A stretch of 64,000 nt of DNA from Brachyhypopomus gauderio (Eukaryota > Chordata > Actinopteri > Gymnotiformes > Hypopomidae). The position numbers were made by a program, and so were the translations under genes. Below the pieces are notes generated by a model. It was not told where the DNA came from and searched no databases. It worked only from the letters and a program-made list of their open reading frames with translations. Shown in pieces: positions 13,186 through 25,062 of this stretch. Every line of letters starts with the position of its first letter. The first letter of the stretch is position 1. Location: positions 21,588,637-21,652,636 of the forward strand of contig NC_135212.1 of NCBI RefSeq assembly GCF_052324685.1, in the 5' to 3' direction.

Positions 13186-13275
13186 GTATGTTAGCTCAGT
13201 GGTCTGTGGACTTAGCAATGAGATCACGTTTAGTCCCAGCCAATTACAATCACTTTGGACAAGTGTCATCTAAAA
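13186..13275 (+). mobile_element. decayed tRNA-derived SINE
   Basis: TTAGCTCAGTGGT at about 13190 matches a tRNA A-box. The B-box region that follows is degraded. It is succeeded by CCAGCCAATTACA and a tail TCACTTTGGACAAGTGTC resembling the usual fish SINE tail (CGCTTTGGATAAAAGCGTC). The pieces are in the right order and spacing but strongly mutated. Confidence 0.5.
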
Positions 13276-14840
13276 GGAAAAAAATATATGCAGAAGTCCT
13301 TGTTGTAATCAGAAGTATTATAATTAATTAGATCACTCTCCCCAAAAGCAGTGAGTGTTCTCACTGTGAATTCTATACAAGCTCAACAGATCACAACACC
13401 GTCAGTATCACTGGACAAAATAAAGTATTTGGACCTTATGGTAACCTTTATGCTGAATTTGAATATGTTTTTAGTCTTTTCTATCATTAAGGTTTTGAAG
13501 TTGTACATTTGACATTAGTTATATATAACTTAGTCATAAGCATGTTATTACACTTAAAAGTATACAAATAAACTGTTAAAATGTACATTGTAAGAGTTTT
13601 GCTTATGTTGGGCCTCAGGAACATTCCTCTTTATTGTCCAGCAGCAGTCTGCCAACACAGAGGGCTCCACTCCCCTTGGTATCACTTTGCTAAACTTCAC
13701 ATGATGACATATTATGGGTGATCAAGACATTCTGAAAAGATATTTGAATACAACATGCAAAAAACACAATAAACAGGTATTTGTTAAAGGAAGCAAAATC
13801 GCCGTTGACCGGTGTATCACGACCAATAACCGTAACCACACCTATAGTCAAACATTATACAACACAAAATGCAATGCATTATACATTATACATACACACA
13901 GCTTTACCGCCTCCCAGGTGTAAGCTAATTAGAAAAAAGCATCTGCCAAACACAGATTAGAGATTTTGTAAAGATTTACAATTAAGGAGATGAACGGAAA
14001 ACAAGAGAGATGTACAGCTGAGGGGGAGACAAGAAGAGAGGTGTACAGCTGAGGGGAAGCTTAAATGTAGTTCACGAGAGCCCCTCAAATTCATCTCTGT
14101 TCAATACCAGCACTAAGGAAGCAAGGACCCTGTTGTTGAACACACAAAGAGGACACCAGAGACTACAGAAAATATCCATATATTCGATTTGAAAATTTTT
14201 ACTTTTATATGTTAAACATTTCATATTATATAGGCTGAATGTCATTGAACATGTGTAAGTACAGTTGGTGTATGCAATAGTTAATATTTATCTAAGTAGG
14301 TGGTAATAGAAAAGCTACTCAAACTCTTGATGAAAATGAAATGAAATGAAAAACAGAACAAATTTGCTTGTAATCATTAGTAAAATACTTCTTTTAGTAA
14401 AGGTGAAAAAAATTGTGTTGTATTCATAGTTTTTAAATGATCAAAATTATGAACAAAATGCTTGCACCTGCTCCTGACCCCACTTAACGCATGGCTAACG
14501 TTTGAAATGTTAAAAGTATGATTTGACATGCCTGCACTAAAATATTTTGTTAGATTTGTGGCAAAGTTGATCCTTAATTAATCTGTATTCTTCCAGTATA
14601 AAGGAGTTTCGAGTCACATGAGAGTCACCACTGGAAACGGCTGATCTTGCACTGTTGCTAATTTGGCAGGCAGAGCTCTGCAGAGTGAACGTGTCTTCAG
14701 AGATCCTACAGATTGATTGGCTGAGCGTGATAACTAGATGGTTAGTTGTTTTAAGCTACCTAAATTGTTTTACATGTATGCAACATTTTTAGATGCAGCT
14801 TTGAAAATGGAGCTCAACAGATCCCATATTACCTGTACAG
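13276..14840. other. gene-free stretch
   Basis: No gene was recognised. A possible SINE-tail remnant lies near 13917-13955, ending GCATCTGCCAAACACA. A short direct repeat containing GATGTACAGCTGAGGG occurs near 14010-14055. The remainder is AT-rich and featureless. Confidence 0.4.
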
Positions 14841-15640
14841 GTGCTGGTGGTGATTGGCTTCTTGGCTATTGAAATTCTCCAGTGTGAGATTGCTGACAGA
14901 TCAGAAATTTATCAGCCTTCAATAAGCCGCATCATCCCAGGGGTTCTAGATAGCATAATCCATCTAATGCCTCCATGTATCAAGTTCCTCCATACTATGC
15001 AACAACTGTTGGAGGTCAAGCATTATTTATTTGCCATTGCAAAGTTCCCAAACATCATTGATACTATTGTATATTCACATATTCATATTAAGGCACCATC
15101 TAATGATGTATTTACATATATCAATAAAAAGAAGTATAGTTCAATGAATGTACCATTGACGTGTGACGTATACTGTTGTGTCCTGAACTCTGTGCCTGCT
15201 GGATAGTAGTTTCTTCCTGCTATGCAGTTACGCCAGCGCACGCTTAGACAGCAGCGCTATAAGAGACGTCTGTCGTCTCATCCATAAGCAAACATAAGTA
15301 CTAGATGAACATATTGTAGGTCTATTAACTCATGACTCACATTATCTTCTCATTTCCCCCCCCTTATGAGACAACGGTTATCCCCTGACACCACGGCTCA
15401 TGACCCCCCGGCGATCCCTCTAAGCCAACAGGAGCTTGCTTGCTATAATGCACATGTCCAACCCTGGGCAGCTATTGAGCACGCTAATGTAATTCTAAAA
15501 GGTCATAGGATGTGTTCGGATACGTTATATGGTACATTGGTGTATGTTGTACGGAATCAGGAACATCTGCAAAACATTGCTGAGCCTGTACAAAACTCCC
15601 ATGGCACAGGGCATGGAACATGGTAAATCCAGGGAGCCGT
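14841..15640 (+). pseudogene. decayed PIF/Harbinger transposase (HARBI1-like)
   Basis: The frame 14841-15206 (121 codons) contains EIADRSEIYQPSISRII, FAIAKFPNIIDTI and HIHIKAPSNDVFTYINKKK, then SSMNVPLTCD. These match in order the conserved HARBI1/Harbinger DDE transposase blocks, normally ISQSTVSRVI, YAIAGFPNVIGAIDCTHI, IKAPS and INVQ.ICD. The expected acidic residue of the GAIDCTH block is lost (TIVYSHI). A second block at about 15410-15600 reads QELACYNAHVQPWAAIEHANVILKG, matching the RAYNRAH..TRAVVE..FGVLKGRWRC block. Catalytic positions are lost, sequence is missing between the blocks and the frame is broken, so this is a fossil and not a host gene. The translation comes from the sequence; the family assignment is from recalled motifs. 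Confidence 0.75.
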
Positions 15641-17884
15641 GTCCACCTGAGCGTGGCCTCCTTCCACTGCCTTCGCCCATCCACAGTGGGAGTATTCCAA
15701 GCGCAGAGGTTACACTCTGGCAGAAATTAATTGGACATTTCTGAAATGGTGTGTTGTTTGCTCAAGTGGGAAGAAAAACACGTTAAACAACCAAAACTAT
15801 TGCACTAAACATGTTAATTTGGCTATTGGAATGCATTATACTACTCTGAGCACAGTTTTGTTTCTTTCAAAGAGTCATTTATGCATAACACTGCTTCAGT
15901 GATAATATCTTCATAGAAGTCATTATTATGCAGAAATGATATGTCAGGCTTTTGGTATCCATCTATTCAAAATAAAAATCCAAGTTAAATTTAATAAAGA
16001 ACTACTTAAAGTATCGAAAATAATTATACTTATACACTTCTATGCTATTCTATTTTTAGTCTAGGGATACAACCTTCACATCACAGGCAGAATTATTACT
16101 AATCTTTTCACAACAGACACACATGAATGAACACATATGCAACAATCTGTTATAATCAGCAGCCTTTAGTAACTTGAAACCTTCTGGCTGTCATACATAA
16201 AATACTGCTAAAAATTATCAAAAGGGGTAGGAATGACAAAATCCTACACCTGCAACATTAATTACCAAAACAGTCTGGACTTGGTTCACATGCTGACCTT
16301 GAACACTCACCAAGAATGCCTGATTTTTATTCTGGCAAAGGAAACCATCCCACCAATCTTTGGTCTCTTAATGAAGAAGCTTTTGCAAAGATCCTTTACC
16401 AGCTGTACATGAAACCTGTGGCAGCAAGGACATAATCCAAATGCCTATTGCTTGTCGGGGAGCCCTGGCAGGGTGTGTGGGTCAGAGAGCCACGCTGTCT
16501 GTCTAGTGGTCTCCAGGGTGCCAAGGACCTAACATATGTCTTTGATAGTAAAGGTGTAGAGGTGTGAACTCATGTTTAGACATGAAGTATTCTTCTTAAT
16601 GTTTTAACAATCACATTGTCAAGCTCATATGTACCAGAACCTGGGACAGAGAAGACATGTTTAGACTCTTAAACACTAGTTTGCTATCTCAGCAAGCAAT
16701 TTTATGCTTTGGTAAGGCATCATAATAAGGCTCATTATTATTAAATATGACATCACTGCTTAGATATGACATCACTGTTTGGCACTGGTCCTGTTGTTAA
16801 TGTCCCTTAAAAAGCACTGCTCCAACAGCCACTCTGTGTCATCTGTGTACAACTGCTGTGATGTTTTATAATACACAAAAAAGCAAGGCATTATTGCAGT
16901 TTAATTAGATTATTGCTCAGTTATAATGTAGTCACTATCAGCAAAGCATTGCTTTTTGAGTTGTAACATGAACATTCATCAAGATCTGCAGGAACCCTAT
17001 TCCCTTCATATTTTTCATTAGCATTTTGTAATGCAGTTGCCATGGCTCCAGGATATTTGGTCAGTGCACTTTGTTCAATGCGCTTTCGCTAAAATAACAT
17101 CTGTCAGTCAGCTCATTGGAAAAAATGGCTTAATTTGCAGAATAAAGGTCAGGGATTGCTGTTTCGTTTAGGGTCTGTGGTGAAGAACAGTCCTCTGGGA
17201 GAGTACGCTTCCTTTAGTTTCATCTCAATCTTGAACTGTCTATTCCCTTCACACATAGCACACCTTTTCCAGATATATGTATGTTTTTAACGTGATTTGG
17301 AAGGTTAGGACATTCTGACATGTATTGCCTTATTTAATCTATCAAAGAAGCACTTTCATGAATCAAATTATTAATCACCATCATATGAGAAAAAAATAAG
17401 TTTTTTTTTCAGAATTACCCAGCCATTCATCTGAAATATACTACACACCTAATAAAACTGCCTCAAGACAAAAATCTTTCTAATTTTAATTTTATGTGGC
17501 AATTTCAGTTCACTAAAGTACTCAGTTCCTTTCTATTTGTTCCCCTTTTCATCAATCTTTAATTCATTTGTTTTGGAAAGGCCAGTAGTTTTAGAAAGAC
17601 TGAAAAACCTCTACATGACTTGACAATGCAGTCACTTGCTGGTATTGGAGGACATTAAAGAACACATGTTTAATCTAACGTCTATATGGAAAAGTCTCAT
17701 TTGCTCTCTGCTGAATTCTTGCTGCCTCTGTTGCTCTTAAGTTAAGCTTGTTTGCAATAATTGGGAAATGCAGAAGGTAATAAATCTCCAAAGCAACAAA
17801 GCATTAACACACGTGTAATTTACAGCACCTTGAGCAAGCACAAAGCCCCTCAATACCTTTTTTAGCCACAGCTGGGCCATCTAA

Positions 17885-17888
17885 GTGA

Positions 17889-17979
<91 letters not shown>

Positions 17980-17990
17980 TTCTGTCTCTC
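17885..17990. repeat. (TC)n microsatellite
   Basis: About 100 bp of nearly pure TC, followed by a short ACACAC run. The Arg/Glu-rich open frame on the - strand is an artefact of the repeat. Confidence 0.95.
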
Positions 17991-19006
17991 ATACACACAC
18001 ACACAACCCTATTACTGGTGCCTAAAAAAGCACTCCATTCAGTAATTAGTCCACCCTAAATCATGAGAAACACTTAAATCAGATTTAAGGTTTTTACAGC
18101 TATTCAGATGCAAGTGATGAACAAGCATGGAGCACTTTCACAATTTAGATAAAAATGAACTACGTCCCCAACCGTCATTCTGCATTAATACTTGTCAACA
18201 TTGCGCAGTTTGACAGGAAGTCCTAAACTAATGTCCTTATTTCAAAACTGCATCAAGCTACATGCTCAGATTTAGGCCTTACTGACATACAGTGATAATA
18301 AAGTTTGCTATCTTTAAATAATTATTATAAGTAGCATAATTAGAACTAGAAAAACAAGTTAAACATGTATTATCTGTGAAGTCTACAACAAAGCAATACC
18401 TCCTATGTGCAATGATTTGAGAAAACAGCTACTGAATGCAGATGAATTCTTATTAATCAGTTCTGTGTACCTAATTGCCTCCACCAATAACTAATTGAAA
18501 TGAGTCTCATTATCCCTTTAAACATCATCAAATCTGAATATTTCATGCATGCCCAAATATGAGCTATAATTTAAAATCTGATTTCAAACTTATTATGGTG
18601 AGCAAAGCAGCACAGTTCTGCATGCCAATAAATGTTGTCCTTGGGAATTCAAACAACTGTCAGCACTACACATGCAGTGTTCCTTCATCAATCAGCACTA
18701 ATTAAGTGTATTGATTGTGGTGAACATCAGGATTTGCAGCTGAAAGGGTTAATAGGGTGTAAACTGAAAACACGCCAGGCGGCGGTGGAGGACTGAGAGG
18801 GCATCTCAACCTCAGCTCAAGTCTCGTTTTTGTACAAAGCTTGGGAAATTCAACAGAAAATGTCCCTGATTCCTTTTCATTAAGTGCTGTCAGACTGAAT
18901 CAGATCTTGCACTCTGTTGAGCGGAGGTGAATATTCACTCAATCTCTGATTGTTTAGAGGCTCCTCATCCACACATGCACAAACAAACACATGCATGCGT
19001 CAGCGT

Positions 19007-19008
<2 letters not shown>

Positions 19009-19084
<76 letters not shown>
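19009..19084. repeat. (CA)n microsatellite
   Basis: About 38 uninterrupted CA units. The overlapping His/Thr and Cys/Val open frames are artefacts. Confidence 0.97.
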
Positions 19085-19085
<1 letters not shown>

Positions 19086-20133
19086 AACTTAACAATATCA
19101 CAACGCTGCGCACACAATGCCATCAAGGTCATGCTCCTCTGGTTGGGGGGGGGCATGTGCATTTAGAACACATTCATGTCATGCACAAATGCCCAACTCT
19201 GTGCAAACCATTACTGTGAACATGAGTTATGAACTGTACTCAGTGCACATGAAACAGAGTCCTTCTTGAAAGATGCAGACTTATGCGGCTAACAAAGCGA
19301 TCAGCCTCGAATCAAGTGTACATGTGAGCTCGAGAGACATTTGAATGAACAACAGAGATTTTACACACATATGTTGATATTTTGCCAAAGAAGCAAGAAG
19401 AAAAATGCAACGCATTGATCTCTGGGTCACTATGGGGGAATAACAAGTCACTTTAAAGAACAAACAGCAGGCAAATAATGACCATCTCCTCAAAAAGAGA
19501 GGTTTTTAATTAGCCTAAAAGCTCAGGACAGCAAACAAGAGCTGCATTACTGGATTGGCAAAGTGCGGTTTATGACAGTTATGACTTTTTGACAGACTGC
19601 TGGAAGGGTGTGTGCGCTACTGACCAGGGCAAAGCAAAACACCTACCAATATTCCACAAGTAACTAAAATAAAAGCCATAATCATATTTAGGTACTAAGA
19701 ACTGTGCTCTTACTAAACTTAACAGTAACAACACCACATCATAAAGAAACGAGGGCAACTCATCTTTTGACAAGGGTTGTCGCATGGTGTAAATATTGTA
19801 AAAAGTTTTAACGGGTTTAAATTATTATCGTGGACTTGGGAGATGCATGTGAATACCCAGCTCAGCAGCTCATCATAATTAAGAATGATCTTACACCAAC
19901 GCAGACGAGAATAGGGCCCTGTGATGTTTCTTATGCCCAACATTGGCATGATAACAAAACAGACGTTCAGCCTGTTTGGAAACGCAAATGTCATGTCCTT
20001 AAACTATGCTATCTTACAAAGATAGTCAGATAGGAATCAAATTGCATTTTTAGACTATGTAGACCATGTATGTTTTCTTTAACACAACACCACGGAAAAT
20101 AACGCTGGCATGTTGCCGAAGTCTTGCTCAATA

Positions 20134-20146
20134 GAGCCATCTAGTG
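20134..20146 (-). promoter_or_regulatory. candidate CTCF motif
   Basis: AGCCATCTAGTGA is close to the reverse complement of the CTCF core CCACYAGRTGGC (TCACTAGATGGCT on the - strand). Motif match only; occupancy unknown. Confidence 0.4.
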
Positions 20147-21184
20147 ACACAAAAGTTTAGTTACGTGACAAAACAAACAAAAAATTATTTTAGGAACATT
20201 CAAAATACAAAAATGAAACAAAACTGACGGTTGTTGTCCTTTTTTGTCTGTTTGGTGGGCTCAGGATGTCTACATAATCTCCCTGCAATTAATCACCAAG
20301 TAGTGTTTTTATAGACCTACGGATTGTGTCAATTAAGAGAAAACATCTGCGCTGTAAACAACACAGGGCTTTACTGCCTACTGAATTAGTGCAGCTCTTC
20401 ATCACTAAACTAGAGACACATAAAGACAAGTGGGAACACCAGTGAAGGATGAACTCACTCAAGAACATCATAGTATAAACTGATTAAATGAACATGAGCC
20501 TTCCCGAAAAAAACGGCTAATTTGTCAAACCAATAATCCAAAAGAACAGAAGTTAAACTAGACAATAATGAATATCCTAATTAATGTAGATTTATAGCGA
20601 TGCGCATTACCTCAGAGGAATTTAAAGACACTATATTCGCATTGGGAATAACCTAGAACCGCAGCAAATATTAAACTGTATGAGTTTGTTCATCTTAATC
20701 TCAGGATACGATGCTTAGCCTGTGTTTTTGTCTCAGTTGTTGTCTTTACTGCGCTAATTATCACATATGGATGATCGACATGACTATCCCACCAAATCTT
20801 ACACAAAGCCTTTCAGATCCATGGGGCAGCATTTTGGAATCACGCACAGTTCACTGGAAGAGCGACGTGTATAAAACACAACAACAAAACGTCTACTTTA
20901 GATTTCCAAACAGTTTCACATTAACTTGTCTAACAAAGTGGCTTTAAAGATCAAAATCACAGTCGCGCAGCCTACCTTGAAATGGTTAATGTCGCTGCTT
21001 TTAAGCCGCGCTCACCGTTCACCTTTGGTCTTCCAGTCTGACATTTTTGTGTCCATTTTCTCGCAGATTTTGTCTTACTGGTTTTTTATAACAGTGAAGT
21101 ATCTTGAAATATGGATTTAGATGAATAAATTCGGTTGGTGTTTTGTATCTGTCAACAGGGCAGTGTCGAGCCTGCAGGATAGCT

Positions 21185-21430
21185 TACGTTGTACCGAGAA
21201 ACATCCCCGCCGACCGGTCCTGCAGCCGAGCGCTTTCCGCGCACCCCACTCCGTCTGAAGCGCGGCCCCGTTTTAAACTCACGTGACGTCACCGGCTGCA
21301 CGTGCCGTGCCCCCGAGCGCGTTCTGCCTGTTTTGAAACGCACGCGACTTCGGGTCGGTCCGCTTCGTTTGTCACATTTTTCCGTCGCGAGCTGACCGTT
21401 GCTCACGCGACGCCGTTTGTTATTGTATCG
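21185..21430. promoter_or_regulatory. small CpG island with E-box/CRE composite
   Basis: Roughly 35 CpG dinucleotides fall in about 245 bp (hand count), in sharp contrast with the AT-rich flanks. A palindromic E-box CACGTG at 21280-21285 overlaps a palindromic CRE TGACGTCA at 21284-21291, and a second CACGTG lies at 21299-21304. On the - strand the island ends in an exon-donor-like AAC/GTAAGC with the cut at 21188/21187, so it may be the noncoding first exon of a leftward gene. No coding exon for such a gene was found to the left. The 98-codon - strand frame across it is Arg-rich and unlike a known protein. Confidence 0.6.
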
Positions 21431-22440
21431 GTTATTGATCGTGTTCATTTTGATTTTGACTATTGAGTTTATTTTCAGTTTTGTTGTAGCAATATTTTTT
21501 TATAGGCTAGCACAAAACTGTTTGTTATTTTATTCCTATGTGTTAAAGGACTGGCAGCGTCGCTTGCGTCCCGCTACACTGTACAAAGAATGCTTAATTT
21601 AACAGGGCCATAACTAGCTGTGAACACACCCAGGGCACTGTATCGGATTTCTTTCTTGTTCCTTTAATTTTGGAATTGAATGTGGAAACAACAACCCTCT
21701 GATAATTGCGCAAAATGTTGCAATGAAGGACACTTTCATCAGCACGATTGGTTCTCAATTGACCTGAGAAAAGGTGGCAATGGTAATGAAATTGTTACAT
21801 TTAATTGCTCAGCAAGAGCTAGTCTAATGCACCCCCCATAACCTATTGAGTCAGGCGCTGAACTGTAAGCAACATCAGTTACATAAGTGTGATTTTTGCT
21901 GATAATCCAATTAATAAACAGGCTTTAACAACACGTTGCGTTTCAAAGTTATAGTTTCTTTTTTGTTGTTTTTTCTTAACACTTTACAAATTAATGAGCA
22001 GTGAAATAGAGAAAGAATACTTACTAGGAGAGGTAGGCCAATTAACAGGTATTCACTAGTTGGACTAAACTAAGATCAGAATATTAACACGAAAGTCAGT
22101 TTGAAACTATATATTTGAAATTGTATGCTGTCGCAATTTATTTGTAAATTATTTAATGAAATGAAATAATAAAAGTAAAATGTCTCACTTTTTTTGTTTG
22201 AGTTTACCGTGTTTCATGTAAAAGTAAGTAAAAATGAAAGGAGTGATGGGACATATAAAAAGTGAATTAAAAAATAGGCTGTCCTACCTAATTTTGTTTT
22301 CCATGTTTAGAAGTTGAAGGAATTACAGTGGCTTGAGAAACTGAATGTACATTATGAACATTATGCTGAAAGCAAAGGACCAATTAAGTGCAAAACATAA
22401 AAGTGACAAAACTGCAGTAGGGGACAATGGGAAGAGCAAG
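21431..22440. other. gene-free stretch
   Basis: AT-rich sequence between the CpG island and the minisatellite. Nothing recognisable on either strand. Confidence 0.45.
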
Positions 22441-23425
22441 ATGAATGGGTAAGATAAGTGGGTGAGGTAAGTGGGTGAGGAAAGGGTAAGTGGGTAAGAT
22501 GAGTGGGTGAGGTAAGGGTAAGTGGGTAAGATAAGTGGGTAAGGTAAGGGTAAGTGGGTAAGATAAGTGGGTGAGGTAAGGGTAAGTGGGTAAGATAAGT
22601 GGGTGAGGTAAGGGTAAGTGGGTAAGATGAATGGGTAAGATAAGTGGGTAAGGTAAGGGTAAGTGGGTAAGATAAGTGGGTAAGGTAAGGGTAAGTGGGT
22701 AAGATAAGTGGGTGAGGTAAGGGTAAGTGGGTAAGATAAGTGGGTGAGGTAAGGGTAAGTGGGTAAGATGAATGGGTAAGATAAGTGGGTAAGGTAAGGG
22801 TAAGTGGGTAAGATGAGTGGGTAAGATAAGTAGGTGAGGTAAGGGTAAGTGGGTAAGATAAGTGGGTGAGGTAAAGGTGAGTGGGTAAGATGAGTGGGTA
22901 AGGTAAGGGTAAGTGGGTGAGGTAAGGGTAAGTGGGTAAGATAAGTGGGTGAGGTAAAGGTGAGTGGGTAAGATGAGTGGGTGAGGTAAGGGTAAGTGGG
23001 TGAGATAAGTGGGTGAGATAAGTGGGTGAGGTAAGTGGGTGAGGTAAGGGTAAGTGGGTAAGATAAGTGGGTGAGGTAAAGGTGAGTGGGTAAGATGAGT
23101 GGGTAAGGTAAGGGTAAGTGGGTGAGATAAGTGGGTGAGGTAAGGGTAAGTGGGTAAGATGAGTGGGTAAGATAAGTGGGTGAGGTAAGGGTAAGTGGGT
23201 GAGATAAGTGGGTGAGATAAGTGGGTGAGGTAAGTGGGTGAGGTAAAAGTGAGTGGGTAAGATAAGTGGGTGAGGTAAAAGTGAGTGGGTAAGATAAGTG
23301 GGTGAGGTAAGGGTAAGTGGGTAAGATAAGTGGGTGAGGTAAGGGTAAGTAGGTAAGATGAGTGGATAAGGTAAAGGTGAGTGGGTAAGATGAGTGGGTA
23401 AGATAAGTGGGTAAGATGAGCCATC
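22441..23425. repeat. 1-kb G-rich minisatellite, about 32-bp unit
   Basis: The predominant 32-bp unit is made of AAGTGGGTAAGAT (13), AAGTGGGTGAGGT (13) and AAGGGT (6), repeated about 30 times with shuffled sub-units. The + strand carries a GGG run every 3-10 bases, which suits G-quadruplex formation. The - strand stays open for 368 and 350 codons in two different frames (Thr/Leu/Pro/His/Tyr repeats). That is expected because the unit happens to lack stop codons in those registers; it is not evidence of a protein. Confidence 0.95.
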
Positions 23426-23548
23426 ACCTGGAACAACCATCTGTCTGTCTCCTATCATACATGACATTTGTCATATGATTCATAATTTAGTTTGTATTCT
23501 CAATTTTTATCTTTAGTGGAAGGAAGAGCCATGTTCATGACGTGGTAG

Positions 23549-23593
<45 letters not shown>
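23549..23593. repeat. (CA)n microsatellite
   Basis: Uninterrupted CA dinucleotides about 125 bp to the right of the minisatellite. Confidence 0.95.
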
Positions 23594-23595
<2 letters not shown>

Positions 23596-24199
23596 CACAT
23601 TGTGCATATAAGGTATACTCACATCTCACTTGAAAAGTCATTTCTCTCAGTTAAAAAAATTATGTCAGATATATTGATGAACTCCCAGTGTGTAGAAACA
23701 CGTGACTGAATTAGCAGAAGTGTTGCTGAACTAAGTACTTTTCCCCAAATGGTGCATGTGGGGTAAACTGAGGCAGAGCCATGTGGATAAATTCAAATGG
23801 TGCTCCATCTGCCCCCCTCAGGTTAACATGGAGTTAATACAGATGTTTGATGTTTAAATTGTAGTTGCATCCTAACAATGTACAACTGACATTGTTTTTT
23901 ATTGTAGGTGTTGCATCTGAAAGCTCAAATGGCCCATTCATGGAGAGCAGTTCATATTTCCCTTCAACTTATACTCATGTAATGTTGAATCATTTCTATA
24001 ATTTCTGTGATTGATTGTTCTCATAATGAAGTAGACTAGTAGGTGTTTTATGCTGTTATATCAAGCATACAGTTCATACACTCAAACAGTTGGCAGTCTA
24101 CACTGAAATTGAAAAGTAAATAATCTGTAAAAGTTTTAAATAAAAGTTTTATTCAGTTTAAATTGCCATTTTAATCAATAAAAAATTACTATCTTAAGG

Positions 24200-24254
24200 G
24201 GTGGCCTGGTGGTAGGGAACTGGTCTTGTGACCGGAGGGTCGTGGGTTCGATTC
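24200..24254 (+). mobile_element. tRNA-derived SINE, 5' head
   Basis: GTGGCCTGGTGGTAGGGAAC (A-box region), then CTTGTGACCGGAGGGTCGTG and GGTTCGATTC (B-box), form a polymerase III promoter like those of fish SINEs. The sequence leaves the SINE consensus just after the B-box. The matching body resumes at about 24849. Confidence 0.75.
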
Positions 24255-24848
24255 AGAGTGCCTTGGCTTTTTAATGGCAAAAGCAGGGCCTTTGCCTTGT
24301 GGCTAAAAGCACATTTGTTGTTACAAATTAACATTGTTCTCAAAAAGAGGCTAAACTCAAATTTAACCTAAGGTGGTGTTTACCCTTTCTTGTTTAATAA
24401 ACAGAACAAAACTGGTTCAAATGTGCATTAATGATAGTTAATTGAGTCACAAACCTGTACAAATCCATTTGTTTTCCTATTCATTAAAGAAAATTATTGT
24501 GTTTAAAACCAACTACTCATACTTACCATATACTACAGAGCCTTTGAAACAGGTAAGCATGCCATTCATTGCATTATTCTAGCAGAGCACCTGGACGAAA
24601 AAAATATTTGCACTTATTTATTCTATAGGAAATTAAAAGAGGGCGCAATCTACTGTGTGTTAATCGTTCAGCTTCATGCGACAAAAGCACACCGTGATGG
24701 GTCAGAGCGAGCACATGTGGGTGCAACCTCCATGGTGGGAAAAAAGTCCCAGTACAGCATATTTAAAGTGCTGGTATTGGGTAATGGTGATTACCAACCA
24801 ACTTAAAGCACTGCTTAAATTCAGACACAACTGATTAACACACACACA

Positions 24849-24971
24849 AGACCTGAGGCCATGACTGAGGTGCCCTTGAACAAGGCACCTAACCCCAACT
24901 GCTCCCTAGGTGCCGGGCTAGGGCTGCCCACCGCTCTGGTCATGTGTGATCTACAGTCCCCTAGTAATCAC

Positions 24972-25020
<49 letters not shown>

Positions 25021-25062
25021 CTAACTGCACAGATGGGTAAAAAGCGGAGGATAAATTTTGAT
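24849..25062 (+). mobile_element. tRNA-derived SINE, body and tail with internal (TG)n
   Basis: AGACCTGAGGCCATGACTGA followed by GGTGCCCTTGAACAAGGCAC and CCTAACCCCAACTGCTCC is the body that, in the copy at 48979-49167, directly follows the same head seen at 24200-24254. It continues through a (TG)n tract (about 24974-25019) to a tail near GATGGGTAAAAAGCGGAGG. The roughly 590 bp between head and body suggest an insertion into one SINE, or two separate fragments. Confidence 0.7.

Larger units (their letters stand above)
15641..21184. other. gene-free stretch with microsatellites and possible noncoding conserved DNA
   Basis: No coding exon was recognised. It holds a (TC)n tract and a (CA)n tract, listed separately. 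The segments 16290-16460, 17000-17160 and 18460-18760 are low in repeats and rich in homeodomain-like cores (CTAATTG, ATCAGCACTAATTAAG) and octamer-like ATTTCATGCATGC. They look like candidate enhancers, but no alignment is possible here. If the CpG island at 21185-21430 starts a leftward transcript, this stretch would be intronic. Confidence 0.4.

Noticed and set aside
21152..21448. 98-codon Arg-rich - strand frame across the CpG island
   Set aside because: It is a by-product of GC-rich DNA. No known motif, and the overlapping + strand frame is equally open.
22361..23467. 368- and 350-codon - strand open frames
   Set aside because: Both are products of the 32-bp minisatellite. Two different frames are open over the same DNA and the composition is pure Thr/Leu/Pro/His/Tyr repeat.
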